Of a stretch of 64,000 bases of DNA, positions 13,401 through 21,182 are shown piece by piece; within the stretch, counting starts at the first letter, position 1; the number at the start of each line of letters is the position of its first letter. A program made the translations under genes and the position numbers. Source of the DNA: Fistularia commersonii (Eukaryota > Chordata > Actinopteri > Syngnathiformes > Fistulariidae). The notes under the pieces were generated by a model. The model was not told the origin of the DNA. It was given only the letters and a program-made list of their open reading frames with translations, and did no database searches. The stretch spans positions 671,001 to 735,000 of the forward strand of contig JBBMNZ010000016.1 in NCBI GenBank assembly GCA_037954325.1, given 5' to 3'.

Positions 13401-16400
13401 CAGATCGCACATACCTGAGCATACAGCATGTTCTCATGACAGCGACTATTTAACAACTACTCGACAGCTTTTGCTATTACCAAAACACCAGACAGATTCA
13501 TAGCGCCTCATTCTACATGTTTTGGAGGGGAGAAAAGAGGCTTTGGCAAACACTTCAAAGGCCCGTCACAAATCAAAATGCAGCGGGGCAATGCTAGAAA
13601 CACTGCAGGGTCTTGATTAATCCACTGCATGGAATTACACCAGACGATCTGAGCGTTCAAAGGCCGAACACATATTTAATTATTGATTCCTGTGGATGAA
13701 AAGTCAGCCGGGGGGGCGGGGGGGGACCTGCACTGTCGGTGTGTGTTTTGGAATCCTGAGTTAACTCTTAAAATATCTGCGAGTCGCAGTAAATAAACAA
13801 GAGCGCCACTCAGAAACATGAATTCTGAGAGATGATGTCTGGCCCGCCGGGGGAATAATCCAAGCCACCCTGATGTCATAGTCATGGTATTTTATTTTCC
13901 TCTCGTGACTACAAGCAGGAATGAGAACTTTAGCCTGTAAACGCGGACCTGCACACGAAACATCTGTCTGTCGTCTCCTTCTTAAAATAGTTTGTGACAT
14001 TTAAGTCTTAAAATGGGCCTGGCTAAATAAAAACTGGGTTATTTTCATTCTATTGTCCTGACCAACACCTCCCTGGGACAAGCACATGTCGAAAGGAGTG
14101 CCTTTACCTGCCAGGCTGATAGGCGGATGTTTGACGAGAATCGGACCTCGTATCTCAGCGGGCCCGGATGAAAGTCCGCCGGCGGGTCCCAGAGCAAAAT
14201 CAGTTCCGCCTCGATGGTCTGGATGTGGGAGAGGTTGACGGGAGGAGTGGGTTTGACTGTCACGTGAAAACACAGCATTATGAGAAAACAAGCGCACATC
14301 ATCCCATGCACAGTCCTACTTTTAAGAACATAGCATTGTTATTGGTTACAAAACTAACAGAAAATTTGCACTACGGGAGCAACAGTGAGGCTTAAAGGCC
14401 CAACATTAATTCTAACTATGTATGAAATCTGTGACTTCAGATTCAAGAAAAGAAAATACTACACATGAACCGAATGTGTGTTGTTATTCATTTGCGTCCT
14501 CTTCTTCCTCTCACTTGAACAGCAATTTGATGGAAAGCACTCAATATTCATTATTATCTACAGGTGGTGTTTTCTTGTACCTAAACTTTTCATTGCAAGA
14601 GGATCAATGCTCTGCTAGCCCCTGAGCTGGATTATCAATATGAAATAAATCAATCATTACTAATAGGAAAGAAATACTATGAATAGCATATAATTGTCCT
14701 TTCAAGCACCATTCAGACATTTTATCAGGTTTACCTCCACAATCTAATTTGATCGACTGTGTCAGTCTTACTATCGAAGGACATTTTATCTGTTTGACTG
14801 ACACCAGAGGTCTTCAGTTAGCTACATAATTAGAACTGACGGTGGCTTTGTATTTGCATTATATATTTTAAATCCATAGATAGAGAAAAATCATCATGAC
14901 TGTACAGGTGAATCTAGGAAACCTGTTGATATACAGATTGTGGATTGGTCTAAAAGTGAAGAAGTCGTAGAGAGATGAAACAAACGGAAAGCTGAATTGA
15001 TGGATGGACTAATTTCTTAAGATTCAAATCAAACTGACTGATTATTGATTGATGATGAACTCATTTAGTTGCTGCAGCTGCAACTTGTAGCTTTTCCATT
15101 CCAAATTAAGCACGTCACTCTTTTATCACTCTTTTTCTTTATTCGGGGCTGTTATCGTGCACTGAGCTGTGCTTTCACAGAGGTTGCACTTCAGAAGGTC
15201 TAACTTCAGAAATGAGGAGCTGGACCTCTCCTTGACTGAGATTACACAAAGATTTTACCCCGTTCACCGCCCAATTCTCAAACACACACAACTCAAAGGC
15301 AGTGGAGTCTCAGAAAACCACAAATATGCCTGCTGGGAGAGAAGAAATCACTCAACATTATGAGTAACAGCTTGCCCATTTCCCATACTACGCTCTACTG
15401 GCATCCACCGCAAGAGAAAGGGCTCGTGCTCTTCGAGACTAGGCTACAATGGCTTTGCACAGAAGTCGTGGCATTCCACTTTGTTTCATCTGAAAGAGTT
15501 TCATGAAAAGGCACCGCGGGTGCCTTGATGACGGGGACGGGAGCGATGCCAACACTGAACAACCTGACGTGCAACAAAATAATAGAAACACACAATCAAC
15601 ATGTCCCAGATTGGCTCCTGCTGTTTAACTGAAGAGGGGTCTAATACCATGGAGAGTCATATAGCCAACCCTTCCCTACAGCTCAAGCACCCCTGGCTCA
15701 GCTGCCGCTGCCACAGTCCTGTCACGTCTGTCACATATCCTGAAAGACTTCCTTCAACTCATCCTTCCCTGGCTGATGTTATTATCAAGGCTCCAATGCT
15801 AGTAATTTGATTGTGTGGGGGGGCCGGGAAAGTGAATGACAGAAGCCTCCTTATCGTTGGAATTTACAGTATTATTCAGCCAGAGCCACAGGGCTGAGAT
15901 CATAGATCAAGATTACTCAATAAATCAGATTAGTATCCAGGGCATATGTCCGTGAAAGTTCAGACATGGGCTATCTACGGCCTACGTGAAACCTGAAGGT
16001 TCTTGAGAAAACAATCTAAACTGATTTGTTTGTTTTTTTTCTTCAATTCAGCACATTTCATTTGGTTTATTCTTGGAAGGTCCCTGAAGGAATGAGAGAA
16101 ATATAAAAAAATTAAAAATAAAATAAAAACAATACAAACGAGCCAAGGTCTAACAATTCAGTACGCTCTGACAAATGCCTAACGTTCCTGTGGAGGACTG
16201 AGGTTGGTGGTGAAACCATATCAGGTATTAATCATCTTGATCTTTTTATATTAAAATAAGTGAAACTCAGTTTGTGGTATCCATATTTATCTGGATGTGA
16301 AATCTGAGATGCCCCCAAATAAAGTAATACCCCTGCTTCTACGGGACAGGTTACTGCTTTCCAACCTTCAGATCCAGAGGAGAATGTTATTTACTCTTGT

Positions 16401-19400
16401 TTTGGGTCAGAAGACTGAAAATTTATCGGTTGAATAACCAAAGAAAATTCATCTGACGGTAAGATAAGATGAAATTAGATACAATGGTCCAGCATTGGTC
16501 CCACCGTAGAGAAATTCTGTGGTAACATCAGCAAGGATAGAACAAGTAAGAGAAATAATAAGAAGAAAATTTAAGTTTAAGCGGAATGGCAGAACAGTAG
16601 CAAGTGCTGCTGAAACAGGCGGCCATCTTGGCCTTCACATAATGACCCTGTCATTATGACCCTGTCAACAATCTCAATGAAGGTAAGTAATATGAAGCTT
16701 CAATTTGTTAGATTCAACAAAAAGTCATTTGTCTCACCTGGTTTGGCAGGGACACGGAGTAACACGCGTGCAGCGACAACATCTGTGATATTGACTGTGA
16801 CCATGGCGACAAAACTGGTGGCATCCAGGGCCAGCGAACATGCCAGGGGATCCCCGATTTGGCAGGCGACAGGATCGTAAGGCTTGTGACCAGAAGCAGA
16901 CACTGCAGGATCTTCTGTGACGGAACTGAAAATGTATCATAAAACAGACGTTCATCTAAAAGTAGTGAGGAGGATTCGAGTGAAACACAATACTTAATAG
17001 ATAACTTTTGGAGGATCGATGACAAAGGGAAGCACAATTGTTGCGCCATCTTCCATTGGTAATGAGAGATGATGAGATGAGAACAACTTTATTTATCCCG
17101 AAGGAAATTGTTGAAAAGGAAAAAGAGACACTAAGGTGAGGAGAAACTCTGGCAGGCAGCCGCCCGAGACAGCGCCGGCGGCTGGAAGCCGGCGTGTTTG
17201 ACCAGTTGTGAATTTGTCTCCAAATAAAAGGCGGTGTGATATCACACAGCTTCCCTTCTGCTGACCAGAGTAAACATGTGTTTAACACCCCACTGCGTAG
17301 CCATGAACAAGAAGACTCATTTACACATTGCGGAAAAAGTGTGACAGGACGGGATGGCGTTTATGAGCGAGCGCCACGGCATACATACAGCAGGCGCTGT
17401 AGTCCGACGGCCAATGGACCTGCACCCCGTGTGTCTGCCGATCGGCCGTGGGGCCGGAGAGTGCACTTCAATTCCCAGCGGTTTTCGTCAATTCCGCACA
17501 TCACGTTCACACAGGAGCCTGACGAGAAATCACATTTGCACATTAGCGGCACGCTCAACGCCATCTGTGGCAGATGACCCGCCACCCACGATGAGGTGTT
17601 TCTGAGAAGGACAGCAGCGACGTAGATTCTGTGAACTGCGCTTCTGTTTGTAAATCTCATAAATTCAACAAAGGGAGAAGTAATCCCAGACTGGACATGT
17701 ACCAGGCCTGCACAGACATCAATTGGTGTTAATACACAGCAAAATATTAAAATATAAAACGTAAAAATCCTTCACTAGTGTTGGTTAGTCAGCATCGGTT
17801 TGGACCTAAATGGATAAAGGCTGATTATATGCCAGAGCCATGCTATAAAGGTAGGCGAATAAATGACCCCCCTCCAAAAAATGGCATAATTCTAGCAGAC
17901 CTTGTTCTTGTTTACTTGCAATACAGTTGTAAATAAATGCTGCAATCTTCTGCCAGCTGCGCAGAAGTGATTCAAAGCCTGTTTGTGTTTATGAAGGAAA
18001 AGGTGTTTTGGACCTTTTATTTTTCTTGATCCACTAATTTGGACCTTTGGCCATACAAGCATGTTCCAGGAGTGCAAAGAGCTTTTACTAGCTGGCCGTT
18101 GTTCTTTGGGGTAGAGGATAACCAACATGAAAGTAATCTTTTTATTCATCATTAATACAGAAATTGATAATTTTCGTGGGACATCATTTCAAATCTATTT
18201 AAATCAGATAATACGCTCCATGCCAATCAGGGTTGGGTCTGCGTTGATATTCTTCAGTATTACACTGCTGAGACATTTAAGGAGTGATCGCAGTCCTGTA
18301 TTTATCATCACATTACTTTCTTTAATCTCGGTCTTCTGCAGCTTATAAGGATATCTGTGTTTCTAAGAGAGACAAAACAGAGAAGTATCAGATGGATAGT
18401 TAATCGAAATGTCATAATATCTGAACTGACTGTAGGCCTTCGATGTGTGTTTTTTTTCGTGCGAGCGATAATGGCCTTTTTCTTGCCATCTAACCATCGT
18501 TACTTGAACTTGCAGCCACGGGGTGATTAGCAAATCAGCATTGATTTGGATGCCTCACTGGGGTGACGCACGATGCAAACAAATAAATCCTTGTCACCCT
18601 TTGTTCCTTGTCGGTGTTACGCCGACGACACCTACACCTCCACCCTCACAGCAAAAAGGCTGCATTTCAGAATCTCACCATTAAATGTTTCACCCTCTTT
18701 CATTGCAATTCTCAGAACTCAAACACAGGTTTGACACAATTATGCCGATAAATGCAGGGAGAGGATTCCTCCAGGCCAAATATCAAGCCATTCAGTTAAA
18801 GTAAGACCCTGGGGTCAACATGGCAGCTTAGAGGTCTGACGGATGTAAATAAAGCCATTCAGACATAACGAGCCAAACGGTTCAATGTAATTTATGACAC
18901 AATTACCCCTTAATGACGCTTGTCCTGCATTTTTTTAAATCTTGAACCAGGCATAGAGCCCGGTGAAACCCTCAGCAGGGACATTCATTTCAACACCTGC
19001 CTGCAGAATGACATCAACTCAGGAAACGAGTAAAAGGCCTCACACATACTGGACAAACACTCAGCGGGATTTCTGCAGATGTGAACACCCTCTGCCTCCG
19101 TAGATATGTGAGCAAGCAGTCAGAAAATAAATATTTGTTTGTTTTTTCCTATCTAAAATGTAATCAGTGGTTGTCAAATATTGTATAACTCCCATCATCA
19201 AAGTTGGGTGGTTTCCAATGAATACTTGCACACAACTGAGGTCTAGTTACACAAGAAACAAAATGGTCTTAGTGAGGACGCTGTTCCCGGTGGATTTTGC
19301 AGGATGAAAAAACAATGCATATATATACATCAATGAATTACTCCACTTACGTACAGTTTTAGTTTGACTCTGTAAAACTTTAGTGCCTGTGGGGGCTCTG

Positions 19401-21169
19401 ACATAAAGCGGTCATTTTTGGTAAGGTTAATGCTTAGCAGTGGCTGTGGCTTGAAGACCACCAGTTGATTTCAATCACATGTTTAAGTGCATGTTTTACG
19501 AACTCAACAACACGTTTGCGTATCATACATTAGTTGTGAAGAGCTTTACCGTCGGGGGTCTCGAGAGGGCTTGATCCAGGTGCCAAGCTCTTGAAGTTGC
19601 AATGAGGATTGTGTGGGATGGTAGATTCAGTGCGGTGTGTCTCTGGCGAAGGCCTCACATTCCCATCCACGGCGGGCTGTGCTGAAGGTGAGTCACAGCA
19701 CAGCTCATCCTGCCAGGGCAACTCCAGAGCACCTGCGTGGTGAGTGGAACGCGGCTGAGCCTCCAGACACATGATACCTGGACAGGGAGAAAGCACATCA
19801 TGCTACACTGTGATAATTAAGCTGTTTTAGCGGATTTCTGTGACATGAAAAGGTTGTATCTGAAAAGGATAGGGCTCAGGGTTGTTTGTTGCACTTTTGC
19901 TCCCCAGAGGGGTTCGAGGGTGATGTTAACATGATGTAAATCATGGAGGGAAGCCAGACCAGTCTATAAGCGTCCAACGGCTGACCAAGAAACAAGAATT
20001 ACAGTCTGGGTTTGGGGACGGGGAGTGGATGACATACGCGACTCTACATTTTAAATTCGGTGAAACCTTCTCAACACACAGCGAGGTCATGTATGTGTCA
20101 TATGTAACTCATCGGTAGAGCGCATGCTTTGCTTGTATGAGGTTCAATCCCCGGCATCTCCACTGTAACTCGCTTTAGTCTGATTTTAAAAAATGTATGT
20201 AATGTGACGGGAACCAGCCGTATGTCAACAACCTGCTGCATCTGAACAACCAACCAACACCAATGAACTTCCTCAGCAGCTGTCACGCTGGGCTGTTCTC
20301 ACCCAATCACGTGCAAATGACTCCATTACATTCAGGTTTAGGACATTTGTATCATATCACGATATCATCCACATTGCCTCTCTAGCACAAGATTTCAAGA
20401 AAGATTGTTTTCCATTTAGCTTCTGGCACCTGATATTAATTTGAGTAATAGTTGTTTTTTTTCCAAGTGAATAAAGCTATCATATAAAAAACTGCACCAT
20501 TTGCAGGATGACTGCAGACTGAACTGATGATAATAAGATAAAAGGAAAATAAAACAACAGAACTGACTGGACAAAATGAACAATAAATGAATGTTTATCT
20601 CATATACTGGGGATTGACTAATAGTAGTCAAATTTTCTGATGTAGTTCTCCTTTGACATGCTCCCTTCAGGGGTCACCATAACCAATCACCTGCCATCTA
20701 ACCCTTCCTGTCCTCTTTCCCTCCATTCTCCAGACTTAGTGTTTATTCAGATACAACAGTCCCTCATTTGAAGGAGCTTATTTCTTGGCGGAGTCAAATT
20801 TGTTCATGTCCTTCCTGCAGGCCAAAGCCATTTTTAGCCTTTTATTCCCCCGGTGTTTCACCCCAAGGTCACTCGTTTGCACACTGAATACGCGCAGTTT
20901 AGGTTCAAGATGCCTTGAGACCACTTCTGGTGCCCCTGCCACCTCCATCTATCCACCCCTTCACTCTATGCCAGTAAATCCACTAATCCAATAAATCCAC
21001 TCCAGGGTACATCTGATGTGATGGACTTCCAAATGCAGTAAACCTCTCCGTACTGTTGAGATGCACATAGAGCAACCAGCAAAGCTGAATGTGTCTTCAA
21101 AGTGTAAAGACCATAATGTGAAAACTCACCACTGGACAGCAGGGAAATGTACACGAGGACTGACAACAT
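3526..21169 (-). CDS. lepr: leptin receptor, long form (complete coding region, 18-19 exons)
   Basis: This is a class I cytokine receptor of the plasma membrane that binds leptin and signals through JAK2/STAT. Coding exons in transcript order are 21169-21130, 19777-19550, (17518-17420 probable), 16914-16738, 14256-14108, 13347-13206, 11027-10867, 10775-10676, 10508-10409, 9739-9525, 9440-9286, 8601-8448, 7513-7431, 7349-7136, 5784-5590, 5511-5428, 5334-5241, 4883-4808 and 4401-3526. All phases agree, giving 1,080 codons plus stop, or 1,113 with the probable exon. Seen in the translation are a signal peptide, two WSDWS motifs, an Ig-like segment beginning YIPKKVVAHPGENV, a membrane helix, box 1 (NVPNPNKCSWAKG), and tail motifs TYATVL, FYLGMD and YLPQF. 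The exon order and the K-end of the box 1 exon match mammalian LEPR. One intron uses a GC donor. Alternative short isoforms were not sought beyond the common splice point. Confidence 0.95.
4808..4883 (-). CDS. lepr: lepr box 1 (JAK-binding) exon
   Basis: This 76-base exon encodes MKKMVWKNVPNPNKCSWAKG then VDFKK. The proline-rich PNP..CSWA block is the JAK2-binding box 1. It ends in phase 0 after Lys, which in mammals is the point where short and long isoforms diverge. The donor is GTAACAG and the acceptor TTTTCAG. Confidence 0.95.
5241..5334 (-). CDS. lepr: lepr transmembrane exon
   Basis: It encodes TRGDPAAY followed by the single membrane helix MMLMIISFLAIVLFVTLVI, then SQN. The donor CA|GTAAGAG splits the Gln codon preceding MKK of box 1. 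The hydrophobic run of about 20 residues sits near residues 774-794. Confidence 0.93.
5428..5511 (-). CDS. lepr: lepr end of last FNIII domain
   Basis: It encodes DFFSSEEYGFYLYPVFADGE through PVYTT, matching the mammalian HFIPIEKYQFSLYPIF strand. The acceptor is GTGAGCAG. The donor CACAG|GTATGC splits an Ala codon. Confidence 0.9.
5590..5784 (-). CDS. lepr: lepr second membrane-proximal FNIII domain
   Basis: It encodes RCVRSFRVLVINSTCVSLLW through VVQWSQRDGQGKGPD and LPYTDRPAYLR, parallel to the mammalian segment with SCVIVSW and FIIEWKNL. The acceptor is CTCCTCAG and the donor GAG|GTAATG. Confidence 0.9.
6125..6260. repeat. half copy of a fold-back repeat
   Basis: The segment GATGAGGGCTGAAACGTCTT, the following AAATTCAAG and TTTCGACAAGAA match one arm of the inverted repeat at 9,920-10,115. 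Only one arm is present. It lies in the lepr intron 5,785-7,135. Confidence 0.55.
7136..7349 (-). CDS. lepr: lepr membrane-proximal FNIII exon 2
   Basis: It encodes RLPSSGDSYCVDS, then VTREQIELVPWYSFEW, VQTVTVEARNRLGSS and NVNMTLERRPR, an FNIII domain with the conserved V.V.A.N.LG strand. The acceptor is TTCCCAG and the donor GTGAGTG. Confidence 0.9.
7431..7513 (-). CDS. lepr: lepr membrane-proximal FNIII exon 1
   Basis: This 83-base exon encodes PERGPDFWRILQ through QTNVTLLFE, very close to the mammalian RGPEFWRIINGD to NVTLLWK segment. The acceptor is TCCTCAG and the donor GAG|GTAGAA. Confidence 0.92.
7880..8335 (-). mobile_element. hAT-like non-autonomous element
   Basis: The element is bounded by AGTCAAACTCA at the left and TTAGTTTGACACCCCTGA at the right, which are inverted ends typical of a common teleost hAT-like family. 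Its interior (TGTTTGACTTA, AGATGCTCTTGC on the minus strand) matches the plus-strand copy at 37,520-38,110. It lies in the lepr intron between 7,514 and 8,447. Confidence 0.6.
8112..8156. repeat. near-perfect 45-base palindrome
   Basis: Arms of 22 bases around a single central base, with one mismatch, read outwards from TCTATGCAAATG. Each arm carries an octamer (ATTTGCAT / ATGCAAAT). It sits inside the hAT-like element. Confidence 0.85.
8448..8601 (-). CDS. lepr: lepr cytokine-receptor module 2, second WSDWS exon
   Basis: It encodes EYTAVVVPWAEV, VQVRCIRTNSAGYWSDWSQL and ends STPQNSR. The WSDWS motif falls near residue 558 and closes the leptin-binding module. The acceptor is CCTGCAG and the donor GAG|GTAGGA. 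Confidence 0.94.
9286..9440 (-). CDS. lepr: lepr cytokine-receptor module 2, hinge and FNIII half
   Basis: It encodes KPHPPTNVRAVSRSGG, VSWEPP and ends in PDWK, matching the mammalian VKPLPPSSV to VQWK stretch. The acceptor is TGACTGCAG and the donor AAG|GTGAGG. The phase is 0 at the downstream end. Confidence 0.92.
9525..9739 (-). CDS. lepr: lepr cytokine-receptor module 2, second exon
   Basis: It begins WADLACDVMEEREKAG and continues through CTIQPLRMNCYKLWLEV, giving the second Cys pair of the leptin-binding domain. The acceptor is CGCGTAG and the donor CACG|GTGGGA. The segment after WADLACDV is rich in Glu and Gly and poorly conserved. Confidence 0.88.
9920..10115. repeat. fold-back inverted repeat element
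   Basis: Imperfect arms of about 70 bases (9,920-9,991 and 10,041-10,115) share GAAGACGTTTCACCCCTC and its complement, as well as GAAATCTTC. They are separated by about 50 bases of GAAGAA-rich sequence. The element occupies the lepr intron 9,740-10,408. Confidence 0.75.
10409..10508 (-). CDS. lepr: lepr cytokine-receptor module 2, first exon
   Basis: It encodes AYIEISCVTNGEIDAMDCSW, with the paired cysteines and Trp that begin the leptin-binding module in the family. The acceptor is TTTTTTTAG and the donor CAG|GTGAAG. Confidence 0.88.
10676..10775 (-). CDS. lepr: lepr Ig-like domain, second exon with GC donor
   Basis: It encodes VSQITLRPSDTRMYDLLRC through IYVEG. The acceptor is CTCCAG. The only in-frame donor is AG|GCAAGT, a GC-AG intron; the upstream GTAGAA would shift the frame of the next exon. 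Confidence 0.88.
10867..11027 (-). CDS. lepr: lepr Ig-like domain, first exon
   Basis: It encodes VSYIPKKVVAHPGENVTVYC, close to the start of the mammalian LEPR Ig-like domain (D3), with the core Cys and Trp (MWMLNFEE). The acceptor AG is the end of a TGTGTGTC tandem tract (11028-11073). The donor is GTAGGAG. Confidence 0.92.
11028..11073 (-). repeat. TGTGTGTC tandem tract forming a splice acceptor
   Basis: On the transcript strand this is about five copies of an 8-base TGTGTGTC-like unit that ends in the TGTCAG acceptor of the lepr Ig-like exon. It thus replaces an ordinary polypyrimidine tract. Confidence 0.85.
11430..11785 (+). mobile_element. LINE 3' end fragment
   Basis: Features shared with a very common teleost LINE tail are GAGATGGTTTGGACATGGAG, AGGAGGTTTATGGATG, GGTTAGATGGAGGCAG and TGTGGCGACCCCTGAAGG. 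It lies in the lepr intron 11,028-13,205. A short minus-strand copy of the same tail is at 20,640-20,745. Confidence 0.75.
12595..12690 (+). mobile_element. SINE fragment (teleost tRNA-derived, 5' half)
   Basis: GGTCCCCCGTTAAATTCCGG followed by CTTCTGTGTGGAGTCTGCAG and TTCTCCCCGTGTCCGGGTGG is the 5' half of the SINE family seen in full at 27,840-28,250. Confidence 0.6.
13206..13347 (-). CDS. lepr: lepr cytokine-receptor module 1, WSDWS exon
   Basis: It encodes YTIQVRCCG followed by LWSDWSEP, the WSXWS signature of the first cytokine-receptor module, at about residue 266. The acceptor is GTCCACAG. The donor GTAAGTG splits a Thr codon that is completed by the Ig-like exon. Confidence 0.92.
14108..14256 (-). 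CDS. lepr: lepr cytokine-receptor module 1, first half
   Basis: It encodes VKPTPPVNLSHIQTIEAEL and a WDPP strand typical of the first half of an FNIII domain in haematopoietin receptors. The acceptor is CGTGACAG and the donor GTAAAGG. It enters in phase 1 and leaves in phase 0. Confidence 0.9.
14257..16737. other. lepr: lepr intron without recognised features
   Basis: About 2.5 kb between two lepr exons. It is A/T-rich and contains no exon, RNA gene or transposon that I could recognise. The open frames in it are short and unsupported. Confidence 0.5.
16738..16914 (-). CDS. lepr: lepr exon preceding the first FNIII pair
   Basis: The phase-compatible acceptor is GTCACAG before 16914, and the donor is GTGAGAC at 16737. 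It encodes EDPAVSASGHKPYDP through LLRVPAKP, leading directly into the VKPTPP hinge of the next exon, as mammalian LEPR does at VKPDPP. A second AG eleven bases upstream would put the exon out of frame with both neighbours. Confidence 0.8.
17060..17120 (-). mobile_element. LINE/SINE 3' tail fragment
   Basis: CAACTTTATTTATCCCGAAG GAAATTG is the complement of the teleost retrotransposon tail ending TTCCTTCGGGATAAATAAAG. Only the tail remains. Confidence 0.6.
17420..17518 (-). CDS. lepr: probable additional lepr N-terminal exon
   Basis: An open stretch reads SCVNVMCGIDENRWELKCTL, resembling the mammalian LEPR N-terminal segment around IDANWNIQCW. An acceptor (TTTCTCGTCAG before 17518) gives the required phase. 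The downstream donor is uncertain: GTCCAT at 17419 or GTGCAG six bases earlier both keep the frame, and neither is strong. Including it adds 33 residues (or 31). It could be an exon with a weak donor, alternatively spliced, or a longer exon whose true end I have misplaced. Confidence 0.5.
19550..19777 (-). CDS. lepr: lepr N-terminal extracellular exon
   Basis: The acceptor is TGTCCAG and the donor GTAAAGC, with phase 1 at both ends. It encodes about 76 residues starting IMCLEAQPRS and containing a CC pair (ELCCDS). This is the poorly conserved N-terminal domain, so similarity alone would not identify it. The phase fit to the leader exon and its position support it. Confidence 0.75.
20095..20162 (+). 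pseudogene. tRNA-Ala-like pseudogene or SINE head
   Basis: The sequence has an A-box-like AACTCATCGGTAGAGCGC, an anticodon-arm-like ATGCTTTGCTTGTATGAG and a B box GGTTCAATCCCCGG ending ATCTCCA. Compared with tRNA-Ala(TGC) it lacks about seven bases between the anticodon arm and the T arm, so it cannot fold as a normal tRNA. It lies in the lepr intron 19,778-21,129. Confidence 0.6.
20640..20745 (-). mobile_element. LINE 3' tail fragment
   Basis: CCCTTCAGGGGTCACCATAA and ATCACCTGCCATCTAACCCT are the complement of the LINE tail at 11,430-11,785. Confidence 0.65.
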
Positions 21170-21182
21170 GGCAGACCGAACC
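21130..21182 (-). CDS. lepr: lepr exon with start codon and signal peptide
   Basis: The ATG is at 21169-21167 and is followed by the hydrophobic leader MLSVLVYISLLSSG. The acceptor is CCGCAG before 21182, leaving 13 bases of 5' UTR, and the donor is GTGAGT at 21129. One base of the last codon carries into the next exon (phase 1). This is the only nearby ATG in frame with the downstream exons that begins a signal sequence. Confidence 0.85.

Noticed and set aside
16915..16925. Upstream acceptor TTTTCAG for the lepr exon ending at 16738
   Set aside because: It would require the wrong phase relative to both the preceding exon and the following VKPTPP exon.
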